Source: an uncultured Burkholderiales bacterium (GTDB lineage: Bacteria; Pseudomonadota; Gammaproteobacteria; Burkholderiales; Burkholderiaceae_C). Taken from it: a DNA stretch of 54,591 bases. Position numbers and translations under genes: made by a program. Shown piece after piece: positions 26,737-35,357 of the stretch (its first letter is position 1; every line of letters begins with the position of its first letter). The stretch spans positions 1 through 54,591 of the forward strand of contig CAINMN010000256.1 in NCBI GenBank assembly GCA_903850735.1, read 5' to 3'. The notes beneath the pieces were generated by a model, which saw only the letters and a program-made list of their open reading frames with translations, was not told where the DNA came from and searched no databases.

Positions 26737-27690
26737 TCAATTGGGGATCAGGAAATCCCGACTGATGCTGGCGCCCAATTCGTTCACGCGGTCAAGGAAC
26801 TGCGTCAGAAAGGCGTGCAAGCCATTGGCCAGAATTTCATCAATACAACCGTATTGCAATTCGGCGCGCAACTTGCCCGCACGCCGGCTGGTGGCGGCGG
26901 ATTGATCGTTCGCCACCATGGCCAGGTTGCTGACCACTTCGTTCATGCTGGCATGCAAGGAGCGCGGCATGTCGGCGCGCAGCACCAGCAACTCGGCCAC
27001 ACGCTCAGGGCGAATCACGTCACGGTAGACCTTGCGGTAAATCTCAAAGCCCGACACGCTGCGCAGAATGGCGCTCCAGTGGTAGAAGTCGTACTCTTGG
27101 TCCTTGGCGCTGGCCGCGCCAAAAAAATCGCTTTGCACGGCGTGGAACTTCACATCCACCAAGCGCGCCGTGTTGTCGGCACGCTCCAGGAAAGTGCCCA
27201 GCCGCATGAAGTGCAGCGACTCGTCCATCAGCATGGTGCCCACGGTCACGCCGCGCGAGAGGTGTGAGCGAAATTTGACCCACTCAAAGAATTGGCTGGG
27301 GTCGCGCTCGAACTCCCCGGAGCGAATGCGGCGGTTCAACTCCAGCCAGGTCTGGTTTTGGGTTTCCCAGACCTCGGTGGTCAGGGCGCCGCGGACAGCA
27401 CGCGCGTTCTCGCGCGCCGCACGCAGGCACGAAATGATGGACGAAGGGTTGTCCTCGTCTTTCACCATGAACTCCATGACCTTGCGCGCCTTGATTTCGC
27501 CGTACAAGGCCTCGTAGGAAGGCAGCAACTCGCTGATGGAGAGCAGGCCTTTCCAGCCCAGTTCGGCCACCGCCGCAGACTGGGGCAACAAAGACGTCTG
27601 GTAGTTCACGTCCAGCATGCGGGCGGTGTTCTCGGCACGCTCGGTGTAGCGCGACATCCAGAACAAGTGGTCGGCGGTGCGTGACAGCAT
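26737..27690 (-). CDS. alpha-E domain protein
   Basis: A 317-residue, mostly helical protein consisting of one alpha-E (DUF403) domain. It opens MLSRTADHLFWMSRYTERAENTARM, with acidic and basic residues spaced as in the family. Alpha-E proteins almost always occur next to circularly permuted ATP-grasp ligases and transglutaminase-like proteins, and are thought to be partners in peptide or amide synthesis. No biochemical role is established. It begins three bases after the ATP-grasp gene stop, with GAGAG overlapping as ribosome binding site, so the two are translated from one mRNA driven by the sigma-54 promoter at 29167-29181. Confidence 0.93.
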   Translation of the reverse strand: MLSRTADHLFWMSRYTERAENTARMLDVNYQTSLLPQSAAVAELGWKGLLSISELLPSYEALYGEIKARKVMEFMVKDEDNPSSIISCLRAARENARAVRGALTTEVWETQNQTWLELNRRIRSGEFERDPSQFFEWVKFRSHLSRGVTVGTMLMDESLHFMRLGTFLERADNTARLVDVKFHAVQSDFFGAASAKDQEYDFYHWSAILRSVSGFEIYRKVYRDVIRPERVAELLVLRADMPRSLHASMNEVVSNLAMVANDQSAATSRRAGKLRAELQYGCIDEILANGLHAFLTQFLDRVNELGASISRDFLIPN

Positions 27691-27693
27691 CTC

Positions 27694-29139
27694 TCAGTTC
27701 TCCAGAATCCAGGTGTCTTTGGTGCCACCGCCTTGCGAGGAGTTCACCACCAGGGAACCCTCTTTCAGGGCCACGCGCGTCAAGCCGCCAGGGACCATCT
27801 GAACGGTCTTGCCACTGAGAACAAACGGGCGCAGGTCGATGTGGCGCGGCGCGATGCCACTGTCCACATAGGTTGGACAGGTCGACAGGCTGAGGGTGGG
27901 CTGTGCGATGTAGCGCGTCGGGTCGGCCAACAGCGCTTTGCGGAAATCTTCGATTTCGGCCTGGGTCGCAGCGGGCCCGACCAACATGCCGTAGCCGCCT
28001 GCACCGTGCACCTCTTTCACCACCAATTCGGACAAATGCGCCAAGGTGTATTTCAAGTCTTCTGCATCACGGCACTGGTAGGTCGGCACGTTGTGCAGGA
28101 TGGGCTTTTCACCCAAGTAGAACTCGATCATCTTGGGCACATAGGGGTAAATCGATTTGTCATCGGCAATGCCGGTGCCGATGGCGTTGCAAATGTTGAC
28201 ATGGCCGGCGCGGTAAACGTCGAGCAAACCAGCACAGCCCAGCGTGGAGGTGGGTCGGAATGCCAAAGGGTCGAGGAAATCATCGTCCACACGCCGGTAA
28301 ATCACATCGACGCGGCGCGGCCCCTGCGTGGTGCGCATGTAGACGAAGCGGTCGCGCACAAACAGGTCCTGGCCTTCCACCAACTCCACACCCATTTGCT
28401 GCGCCAGGAAGGCGTGCTCGAAATAGGCGCTGTTGTACATGCCTGGGGTGAGCACCACCACCGTGGGTTCGGCCGTGGTTGACGGGCTGCAAGCGCGCAA
28501 GGTTTCCAGCAACAAATCCGGATAGTGGGCCACCGGGGCCACGGGATACTTGCGAAACAGTTCGGGGAACAGGCGCATCATCATCTTGCGGTCTTCCAGC
28601 ATGTAGCTGACGCCGCTGGGCACGCGCAGGTTGTCTTCCAGCACAAAGTACTCGCCCTCGCCCTGGGCATTGGGTGCGCGCACGATGTCAATGCCGCTGA
28701 TGTGCGAGTAAATGTCGCCGGGCACGTTGACGCCCACCATTTCCGGACGAAACTGGGCGTTCTGCAAAATCTGATCCGAGGGGATCAGCTCGGCCTTCAA
28801 AATCTCTTGGTCGTGGTAGATGTCATGAATGAACCGGTTCAGCGCCGTCACCCGTTGCACCAAACCCTTTTGCATGCTGGACCACTCATGGGCCGGAATG
28901 ATGCGCGGAATCAGGTCGAAGGGAATCAGGCGCTCGGTCCCCGAGCCGTCCGCGTCTTTTTCGCCGTAGACCGCGAAGGTGATGCCCACGCGACGAAAAA
29001 TCATTTCGGCTTCTTCGCGTTGCGCTTGCATCTGGGAGTCGCTCTGCTGCGCCAGCCAGGCGCTGTAATCCTGGTAATGAGGCCTCAAACCCCCCTTTGC
29101 ATAGGGGAGTTGGGCATACATTTCATCAAACATCTTCAT
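27694..29139 (-). CDS. circularly permuted ATP-grasp ligase-like protein
   Basis: A 481-residue protein of the circularly permuted ATP-grasp type 2 family, predicted to ligate carboxylates to amines using ATP. The likely catalytic parts are intact: acidic/Asn residues in VLEDNLRVPSG (about 165), the glycine loop KEVHGAGGYGMLVGP (about 375-388), HIDLRPFVLSG (about 430), and VNSSQGGGTKDTW near the C-terminus. The ATG at 29139 has AGGAG ten bases upstream. A second ATG, two codons later, is possible. The predicted sigma-54 transcript start at about 29155 leaves a 16-base leader that begins at this ribosome binding site. Product unknown. Confidence 0.93.
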   Translation of the reverse strand: MKMFDEMYAQLPYAKGGLRPHYQDYSAWLAQQSDSQMQAQREEAEMIFRRVGITFAVYGEKDADGSGTERLIPFDLIPRIIPAHEWSSMQKGLVQRVTALNRFIHDIYHDQEILKAELIPSDQILQNAQFRPEMVGVNVPGDIYSHISGIDIVRAPNAQGEGEYFVLEDNLRVPSGVSYMLEDRKMMMRLFPELFRKYPVAPVAHYPDLLLETLRACSPSTTAEPTVVVLTPGMYNSAYFEHAFLAQQMGVELVEGQDLFVRDRFVYMRTTQGPRRVDVIYRRVDDDFLDPLAFRPTSTLGCAGLLDVYRAGHVNICNAIGTGIADDKSIYPYVPKMIEFYLGEKPILHNVPTYQCRDAEDLKYTLAHLSELVVKEVHGAGGYGMLVGPAATQAEIEDFRKALLADPTRYIAQPTLSLSTCPTYVDSGIAPRHIDLRPFVLSGKTVQMVPGGLTRVALKEGSLVVNSSQGGGTKDTWILEN

Positions 29140-29166
29140 GAACAGAGCACTCCTGCCTCAGTTATA

Positions 29167-29181
29167 GCAAGTTGGGTGCCA
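29167..29181 (-). promoter_or_regulatory. sigma-54 promoter for the ATP-grasp/alpha-E operon
   Basis: On the minus strand TGGCAC-CCAAC-TTGC followed by TA matches the -24/-12 consensus (TGGCAC-N5-TTGCW) at every core base. GG is at 29180-29179 and GC at 29168-29167. The predicted start of transcription is near 29155, 16 bases before the ATG. NtrC-like dyads lie about 64 and 83 bp upstream, the usual distance for an enhancer-binding activator. Confidence 0.82.
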
Positions 29182-29203
29182 CTGAAAAGCAAGCAGGACC
29201 CGC

Positions 29204-29246
29204 CCATCTTGGCACCAAGATGGTGAGTAGACCCCATTTTGGTGCA
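29204..29246. promoter_or_regulatory. tandem NtrC-like enhancer dyads
   Basis: The classical NtrC site has the form GCACC-N5-GGTGC. Here GCACC-AAGAT-GGTGA (29212-29226) matches 9 of 10 bases and ACCCC-ATTTT-GGTGC (29231-29245) matches 8 of 10. Their centres are 19 bp apart, near two helical turns. The first overlaps a perfect 9-bp inverted repeat, CCATCTTGG-CA-CCAAGATGG (29204-29223). Both lie midway between two divergent starts and could serve both operons. Confidence 0.6.
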
Positions 29247-29296
29247 ATCCAGGTTCATTGCCATCCTAAATTCTGGGCTGTAGACACGGTGGGCAC

Positions 29297-29311
29297 TGGC
29301 TTGGCTCTTGC
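29297..29311 (+). promoter_or_regulatory. sigma-54-like promoter for the transglutaminase operon
   Basis: TGGCTT-GGCTC-TTGC followed by T keeps the essential GG (29298-29299), ten-base spacing and GC (29310-29311), with two mismatches in the -24 region. Predicted transcription start is about 29323, directly before the chosen ATG. The mRNA would therefore be leaderless or the start lies elsewhere. Weaker than the minus-strand site. Confidence 0.45.
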
Positions 29312-29323
29312 TAGAGCATGGAC

Positions 29324-32300
29324 ATGTCGATCCATGCCGCGCTTCACCACGTCACCGAATACCACAACGACCGACCGGTCAAGCTGGGGCCCCAGGTCAT
29401 CCGCCTGCGCCCCGCTCCCCACAGCCGCAGTCGCATCCTCTCGTATTCGCTGCGGGTCGAGCCCGAACAGCACTTCATCAACTGGCAGCAGGATCCCTTC
29501 TCCAACTACCAGGCACGCTTGGTGTTTCCAGAAGCCACAACGGAATTCAAGGTCACGGTCGACGTCGTGGTCGAAATGTCGGTGTTCAATCCCTTCGATT
29601 TCTTTCTCGAGCCGGGCGCCGAACACTTTCCCTTCAAGTACGAACCTCTGTTGGCACAAGAACTAGCGCCCTACCTGGCCAAAGCGCCGCTGACGCCCAA
29701 GCTCAAAGACTATGTCGCCTCGCTTGCTGCGCCCCAAGGCACCACCCGCACCATCGATTTTTTGGTGGGGCTGAACCAGAAACTTCAGCAAGACATTCGT
29801 TACCTGATTCGCATGGAACCAGGCGTGCAAACGCCAGAAGAAACCCTCACCCTGGGCTCGGGCTCATGCCGGGACTCCGGCTGGTTGCTGGTCAATGTGC
29901 TTCGCCATGTTGGCCTGGCAGCCCGCTTCGTCTCCGGCTATCTGATCCAGCTCAAGCCCGATGTGAAATCGCTCGATGGCCCCAGTGGCACCGAGGTCGA
30001 CTTCACCGACCTGCATGCCTGGTGCGAGGTCTACCTGCCAGGCGCGGGATGGATTGGCTTGGACCCCACCTCCGGGCTGTTGGCCGGTGAAGGCCATGTA
30101 CCGCTGGCCTGCACGCCCCAGCCTTCAAGTGCGGCACCCATCGAAGGCTTGATCGACAAAGCCGAAGTGACGTTCGCGCACAGCATGGCGGTCACGCGCG
30201 TCCACGAGTCGCCGCGTGTCACACGGCCTTACACCGACAACCAATGGGATGCCGTTCTGGCCCTGGGTGAACGGGTCGACCAGCAACTGGTGGCGCACGA
30301 TGTGCGCCTCACCATGGGCGGTGAACCCACCTTTGTCGCCACCGCTGACCGCGACGCGGCCGAATGGAACACCGATGCCTTGGGCCCGACCAAACGTGGT
30401 TATGCCACGCAATTGGTTCACAAACTGCGCGATGAATACGGCCAAGGCGGCTTTCTCCATTTCGGCCAAGGCAAGTGGTACCCCGGTGAGCAATTGCCAC
30501 GCTGGGCCCTCGGCATTTATTGGCGAAACGATGGCAAGCCCTGCTGGCAAAACCCTGAGCTGTTTGCGGACGAGTCACATCCCACGCATTACACGCCGGT
30601 GGACGCACAGCGCTTTGTGCAACACCTCACCCACAAGCTGGGATTGAACAATGACTTCATCACGCCGGGCTATGAAGACACCTGGTATTACCTCTGGCGC
30701 GAGCGCCGTCTGCCGGTCAACGTCGACCCTTTTGACTCCCGTCTTGATGACGAACTCGAGCGCTTGCGCCTGCGCCGCGTGTTCGCGCAAAAGCTGGACA
30801 CCGTCATTGGCTATGTGCTGCCGATTGCCCCCAACGAAAGCCACACACTTGCCGACGCGCCCTGGGTCAGTGGCCCGTGGTTTGTGCGCGATGAGCGCTT
30901 GTATTTGATTCCCGGTGACTCGCCCATGGGCTACCGTTTGCCCCTGGACTCCTTGCCCTGGGTCAGCCAAGAAGACTACCCTTACCAGCACGCGCTGGAC
31001 CCGTTTGCGCCACGCTCACCCCTGGCGGAAAACTTCACACCGCGCCAACTGCGTCAACCGAGCGCCCCCATGGTGGGTTCTGCCCAAGCCAAGTCCGCCA
31101 CTGCGCAGCCACACCATCGCTGCGCCTCAGCACACGATGTCGTGCGCACGGCCTTGTGCGTCGAGGTGCGTGACCCGCGACGCGCCAACGGCCCCCAAGC
31201 GCAAACCCAGGGCCAAGCTGGCGGCGTGCTGTATGTGTTCATGCCGCCGCTGCCCCGCCTGGAGGATTACCTGCGCTTGCTCGCGGCGGTGGAAGCCACC
31301 GCCCAAGAGCTGGACATGCAACTCGTGCTGGAGGGCTACCCGCCGCCACGCGATCCGCGCCTCAAGGTGTTGCATGTCACCCCCGACCCTGGCGTGATCG
31401 AAGTCAATATCCATCCCGCGCACAACTGGCGCGAGTTGGTCGACCACACCGAGTTTTTGTACCAGGCCGCCTTTGAAACCCGCCTGAGCGCTGAAAAATT
31501 CATGACCGATGGCCGCCACACCGGCACAGGGGGCGGCAACCACTTTGTGCTGGGCGGCGCCACCCCGGCCGACAGCCCGTTCTTGCGTCGCCCCGAATTG
31601 CTGGCCAGCCTGATCCTTTACTGGCACAACCACCCCTCGCTGAGCTACCTTTTCAGCGGCATGTTCATTGGCCCCACCAGCCAAGCACCGCGCGTGGACG
31701 AAGCCCGCAACGACCAGGTCTATGAGCTCGAAATTGCGCTCAGAGAAATCATGCGACAGCGAGAAATCCATGGCCAGGAAATGCCTCCTTGGCTGGTCGA
31801 CCGCGCGCTGCGCAACATCCTCATCGACGTCACCGGCAACACCCATCGCAGCGAGTTCTGCATCGACAAGCTTTATTCGCCAGACACCAGCACTGGCCGC
31901 CTGGGCCTGCTGGAGTTGCGCGCGTTTGAAATGCCGCCCCATGCCCAGATGAGCATCGTGCAGCAACTGTTGTTGCGCGCCATGATCGCACGTTTCTGGC
32001 AACAGCCCTACCGCGCGCCTGCCACGCGTTGGGGCACAGAATTGCACGACCGTTTTCTGTTGCCCACCTTTGTCCAAATGGACTTTGAGGATGTCATGTC
32101 GGAAATGCGCGACGCGGGCTTTGCATTCGACAGCGCCTGGTTCGCGCCGCACTTCGAGTTCCGCTTCCCGCGCGTGGGCGACTTGCAAACCCGGGGTATG
32201 GTCATGACCCTGCGCAATGCGCTGGAACCCTGGCATGTCATGGGCGAAGAAGGCGCGCCGGGCGGCACCGTGCGCTATGTAGACTCTTCCTTGGAGCGCA

Positions 32301-32713
32301 TCGAGGTGCGCATCCATGGCTTCAACGAAAGCCGTTATGTGGTCACCGTGAACGGCCGCGCCCTGCCCTTGCAACCCACCGGCACACAAGGCGACTTTGT
32401 CGCGGGCGTGCGCTACCGGGCCTGGAGCCCGCCATCTGCGCTGCATCCCACCTTGAGCAGCGATGCGCCCTTGACCTTTGACCTGTTCGACACCTGGACC
32501 GGTCGCTCACTGGGAGGCTGCCAATACCACGTGGCGCACCCCGGCGGTCGCAACTATGTGACCTACCCGGTGAATGCCTATGAGGCCGAAAGCCGGCGTC
32601 TGGCGCGCTTCTTCCGCCAGGGCCATACGCCGGGCGCCATGGATGTGCCCGAGGCCAGCATTCGCCAACCGGGCAGCCGTGAGTTCCCCTTCACCCTGGA
32701 CCTGCGGCGCTGA
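29324..32713 (+). CDS. large transglutaminase-like protein with C-terminal DUF2126
   Basis: A 1129-residue protein. The N-terminal part (about 1-260) is a transglutaminase-like cysteine hydrolase with a Bact_transglu_N region and core triad Cys182 (GSGSCRDSGW), His231 (DLHAWCEVYLPG) and Asp247 (GLDPTSG). The remaining about 850 residues form the DUF2126 region, usual partner in these clusters. It carries conserved segments such as LTMGGEPTFV, HFGQGKWYPGEQLPRW and TGGGNHFVLGG. No signal peptide is seen, so it should be cytoplasmic. An ATG six bases upstream is possible. It probably cuts or crosslinks peptides made by the ATP-grasp enzymes, which is inference. Confidence 0.93.
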   Translation: MSIHAALHHVTEYHNDRPVKLGPQVIRLRPAPHSRSRILSYSLRVEPEQHFINWQQDPFSNYQARLVFPEATTEFKVTVDVVVEMSVFNPFDFFLEPGAEHFPFKYEPLLAQELAPYLAKAPLTPKLKDYVASLAAPQGTTRTIDFLVGLNQKLQQDIRYLIRMEPGVQTPEETLTLGSGSCRDSGWLLVNVLRHVGLAARFVSGYLIQLKPDVKSLDGPSGTEVDFTDLHAWCEVYLPGAGWIGLDPTSGLLAGEGHVPLACTPQPSSAAPIEGLIDKAEVTFAHSMAVTRVHESPRVTRPYTDNQWDAVLALGERVDQQLVAHDVRLTMGGEPTFVATADRDAAEWNTDALGPTKRGYATQLVHKLRDEYGQGGFLHFGQGKWYPGEQLPRWALGIYWRNDGKPCWQNPELFADESHPTHYTPVDAQRFVQHLTHKLGLNNDFITPGYEDTWYYLWRERRLPVNVDPFDSRLDDELERLRLRRVFAQKLDTVIGYVLPIAPNESHTLADAPWVSGPWFVRDERLYLIPGDSPMGYRLPLDSLPWVSQEDYPYQHALDPFAPRSPLAENFTPRQLRQPSAPMVGSAQAKSATAQPHHRCASAHDVVRTALCVEVRDPRRANGPQAQTQGQAGGVLYVFMPPLPRLEDYLRLLAAVEATAQELDMQLVLEGYPPPRDPRLKVLHVTPDPGVIEVNIHPAHNWRELVDHTEFLYQAAFETRLSAEKFMTDGRHTGTGGGNHFVLGGATPADSPFLRRPELLASLILYWHNHPSLSYLFSGMFIGPTSQAPRVDEARNDQVYELEIALREIMRQREIHGQEMPPWLVDRALRNILIDVTGNTHRSEFCIDKLYSPDTSTGRLGLLELRAFEMPPHAQMSIVQQLLLRAMIARFWQQPYRAPATRWGTELHDRFLLPTFVQMDFEDVMSEMRDAGFAFDSAWFAPHFEFRFPRVGDLQTRGMVMTLRNALEPWHVMGEEGAPGGTVRYVDSSLERIEVRIHGFNESRYVVTVNGRALPLQPTGTQGDFVAGVRYRAWSPPSALHPTLSSDAPLTFDLFDTWTGRSLGGCQYHVAHPGGRNYVTYPVNAYEAESRRLARFFRQGHTPGAMDVPEASIRQPGSREFPFTLDLRR

Positions 32714-32753
32714 ACAAAAGCCATCGGATGGTTGGTGAGAGAATGGGCACACT

Positions 32754-35348
32754 GTGGAAAACGAACGCCAAGCCACTTCGCACCCCCTGACCATCCCTGA
32801 GCGGCTGGCGGCTTGGGCCGAGCCTGCGGCCTCGGGCCATTTCAATGAACTGCGGGGTGCGTCAGAGCCAGCGCAGGCACAGACGCTGGCGCCCGCCTGG
32901 TCCACCTTTTTTGAGCATGTGGGCCATGAAGGCCTGAACGACTTGAACCAACGCACGCGCGACCTGCAGCGGCAGGTGCGCGACAACGGCATCACCTACA
33001 ACGTGTATGCCGACCCGCAAAACCCGCAACGCCCCTGGTCGCTGGACCTGTTTCCCTTGCTGCTGACGCAGCAAGACTGGCAAACCATTGAACAAGGCGT
33101 TCAACAACGGGTGCAAGTGCTGGAAAAGGTCATGGCCGATGCCTACGGTCCCCAGCGCTTGCTGCACGAAGCCTTGATCCCGCCCGCCCTGGTGCAAGGT
33201 CACCCCGGTTACATCCGCTCCATGCATGGCGTCACACCCGTCGGCGACACGCGGCTGCACATTGTCGCCTTTGATTTGGCGCGCAGCCCTCAAGGCCATT
33301 GGTGGGTGGTCTCGCAACGCACGCAAGCCCCCTCAGGGCTGGGCTACTTGCTGGAAAACCGCTTGATCATTTCCCGCTTGTTTCCGCAAGCCTTCGAAGC
33401 CATGCAAGTGCAACGCCTGGCGGGCACCTACCGCGCGCTGATGGAGGGCATCCGGCAGCGCAGCCCGGCCGGAACCGATGCGCACATTGCCCTGCTCACC
33501 CCCGGGCCCTACAACGAAACCTACTTTGAGCATGCCTACCTGGCGCGCTACCTCGGCGTCACCCTGGTCGAGGGCAGTGACCTGACGGTGCGCGACCAGC
33601 GCTTGTACCTCAACACCTTGCGCGGTCTCGAGCCGGTGCATGGCATGATCAAACGCCTCGACGACCAATTCCTGGACCCGCTGGAATTGCGCGCGGACTC
33701 CACGCTGGGCGTGCCCGGCTTGCTGCAAGCCATTCGGGCAGGCCATGTGCTTGTGGCCAATGCGCCGGGCTCGGCCTTTCTGGAGTCGCCCGCCCTGCTG
33801 GGTTTCTTGCCAGCCTTGTCCGAAGCCTTGCTGGGCGAAACCTTGCAATTGCCGTCCTTGCCCACCTGGTGGTGTGGCGAGCGCGCGGCCTTGGACGAAG
33901 CCCAGCACCGCCTGAGCACCAGCGTCATCAAACCCACCTTTCCTTGGGGCTTGCCCGGCAACCCCACCCTGGAATCGGTGCTGGGCCGAGGCTTGAGCGA
34001 ACGCGCGCAAGACGAATGGGCTGGGCGCATGGCGCGCCAAGGCGAAGACTTCACCGTTCAAAATTATTTGCCTTTTTCGCAAATGCCCACCTGGCACAGC
34101 ACGATGGACGGTGGCCGACTGCAACCGCGCTCGGTGCTGCTGCGCGTCTTTGCGGTGGCCCAAGCCAGCGGCCGATGGAATGTGTTGCCCGGTGGGCTGG
34201 CACGCCTGGCGGTGCCGGGTGCTGAAATTGCCTCCATGCAACGCGGTGGCAGCAGCGCCGATGTCTGGGTGCCGTCCCAAGAACACCCGCACGGCGCGGA
34301 GGAAACCGAGACCACCACGGCCAGTGTGCATGTGCCGGCCTCCGCCAGCTTTGGCTTGCGAAAACGCCTGGTCACCAGCCGTGCGGCAGAGAACCTTTAC
34401 TGGCTGGGTCGCTACAGCGAGCGCAGCGAAAACAGCTTGAGCCTGGCGCGCTTTTCACTGGAAGCCCTGAGCGGCGAAAACCAGCACTCACGTCCGCTGT
34501 TGCAGTGGCTGTACGAACTGACGACGCGGCAAGGTCTGGTGCCGCCCGGCGTGCCGCACCCGCAGGCCTCGCGTCGCCTGTTCGAGCGCACCTTGATCGC
34601 CAGCCTCCACAAAGACGACTGGACCAGCGTGGGCTACAACCTGCGCGCGCTGCGACAGGCCGCCTCGGCAGTGCGCGAGCGTTTGTCGCTGGAGCACTGG
34701 AACCTGATTGACCGCACGGAAAAAGATTTTTTTGCGCAATGCGACAAACTCACACAACAAGGTGACGCCGCATCCATCGAGGCACTGCACCTGCTGGACA
34801 CCATCAATCGCCAGCTGGCCGCCATCACCGGCGCCCAGACCGATCGCATGGTGCGAGACGACGGTTGGCGTTTGCTCAGCATTGGCCGGCACGTGGAACG
34901 CCTGGCTTTTCTGTCTTCTGCGTTGAGCTTGGCTTTTGCATCCGGTGGACTCGACCATCCGCAAAAAGACGATGCGGTCTACACCGGGCTGCTGGCGCTG
35001 TTTGACAGCACCATCACCTTTCAGTCGCAGTACCAGCAAAACCGAAGCCTGCCTTCGCTGCTGGCCCTGCTGGTGCAAGACACCGACAATCCGCGCTCGC
35101 TGGCCTGGGTGGCCCAAACGCTCAAAGGACGGCTCTCCAAGCTGGCCGGCAGTGGCGCCGAGGAGCTCGATGGCTTGGCGCGCATGGTGCCCAGCCCAGC
35201 GAGTTGGGTTGCCACAGCGCAACCAACCCGTGACAGCCTGACAACCGAGTTGCAGAACTGCCTGCAGGCCATTTACACCTTGTCCGATGCCATTGGCGCG
35301 CGTTACTTCACGCACCTGCGGGATGGCGAACAAAGCTTGGGCTTCTGA
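32754..35348 (+). CDS. ATP-grasp/alpha-E fusion protein with degenerate ATP-grasp domain
   Basis: An 864-residue fusion: a circularly permuted ATP-grasp-like domain (about 60-510) and an alpha-E domain (about 535-855, opening LVTSRAAENLYWLGRYSERSEN). The fold-determining parts of the first domain align well with the stand-alone protein at 27694 (LTPGPYNETYFEHAYLA, KRLDDQFLDPLELR). However, catalytic segments are changed: LEDNLRVPSG became VSQRTQAPSG (about 185), the glycine loop became PTFPWGLPG (about 393), and NSSQGGGTKDTW became ASMQRGGSSADVW (about 495). The ATP-grasp half is therefore probably inactive or altered. Start is GTG, 40 bp after the transglutaminase. Confidence 0.93.
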   Translation: MENERQATSHPLTIPERLAAWAEPAASGHFNELRGASEPAQAQTLAPAWSTFFEHVGHEGLNDLNQRTRDLQRQVRDNGITYNVYADPQNPQRPWSLDLFPLLLTQQDWQTIEQGVQQRVQVLEKVMADAYGPQRLLHEALIPPALVQGHPGYIRSMHGVTPVGDTRLHIVAFDLARSPQGHWWVVSQRTQAPSGLGYLLENRLIISRLFPQAFEAMQVQRLAGTYRALMEGIRQRSPAGTDAHIALLTPGPYNETYFEHAYLARYLGVTLVEGSDLTVRDQRLYLNTLRGLEPVHGMIKRLDDQFLDPLELRADSTLGVPGLLQAIRAGHVLVANAPGSAFLESPALLGFLPALSEALLGETLQLPSLPTWWCGERAALDEAQHRLSTSVIKPTFPWGLPGNPTLESVLGRGLSERAQDEWAGRMARQGEDFTVQNYLPFSQMPTWHSTMDGGRLQPRSVLLRVFAVAQASGRWNVLPGGLARLAVPGAEIASMQRGGSSADVWVPSQEHPHGAEETETTTASVHVPASASFGLRKRLVTSRAAENLYWLGRYSERSENSLSLARFSLEALSGENQHSRPLLQWLYELTTRQGLVPPGVPHPQASRRLFERTLIASLHKDDWTSVGYNLRALRQAASAVRERLSLEHWNLIDRTEKDFFAQCDKLTQQGDAASIEALHLLDTINRQLAAITGAQTDRMVRDDGWRLLSIGRHVERLAFLSSALSLAFASGGLDHPQKDDAVYTGLLALFDSTITFQSQYQQNRSLPSLLALLVQDTDNPRSLAWVAQTLKGRLSKLAGSGAEELDGLARMVPSPASWVATAQPTRDSLTTELQNCLQAIYTLSDAIGARYFTHLRDGEQSLGF

Positions 35349-35357
35349 AGCTTCACC

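Noticed and set aside
31127-32446. A 439-codon minus-strand frame within the large transglutaminase gene.
   Set aside because: No family features. The plus-strand protein is conserved over its whole length.
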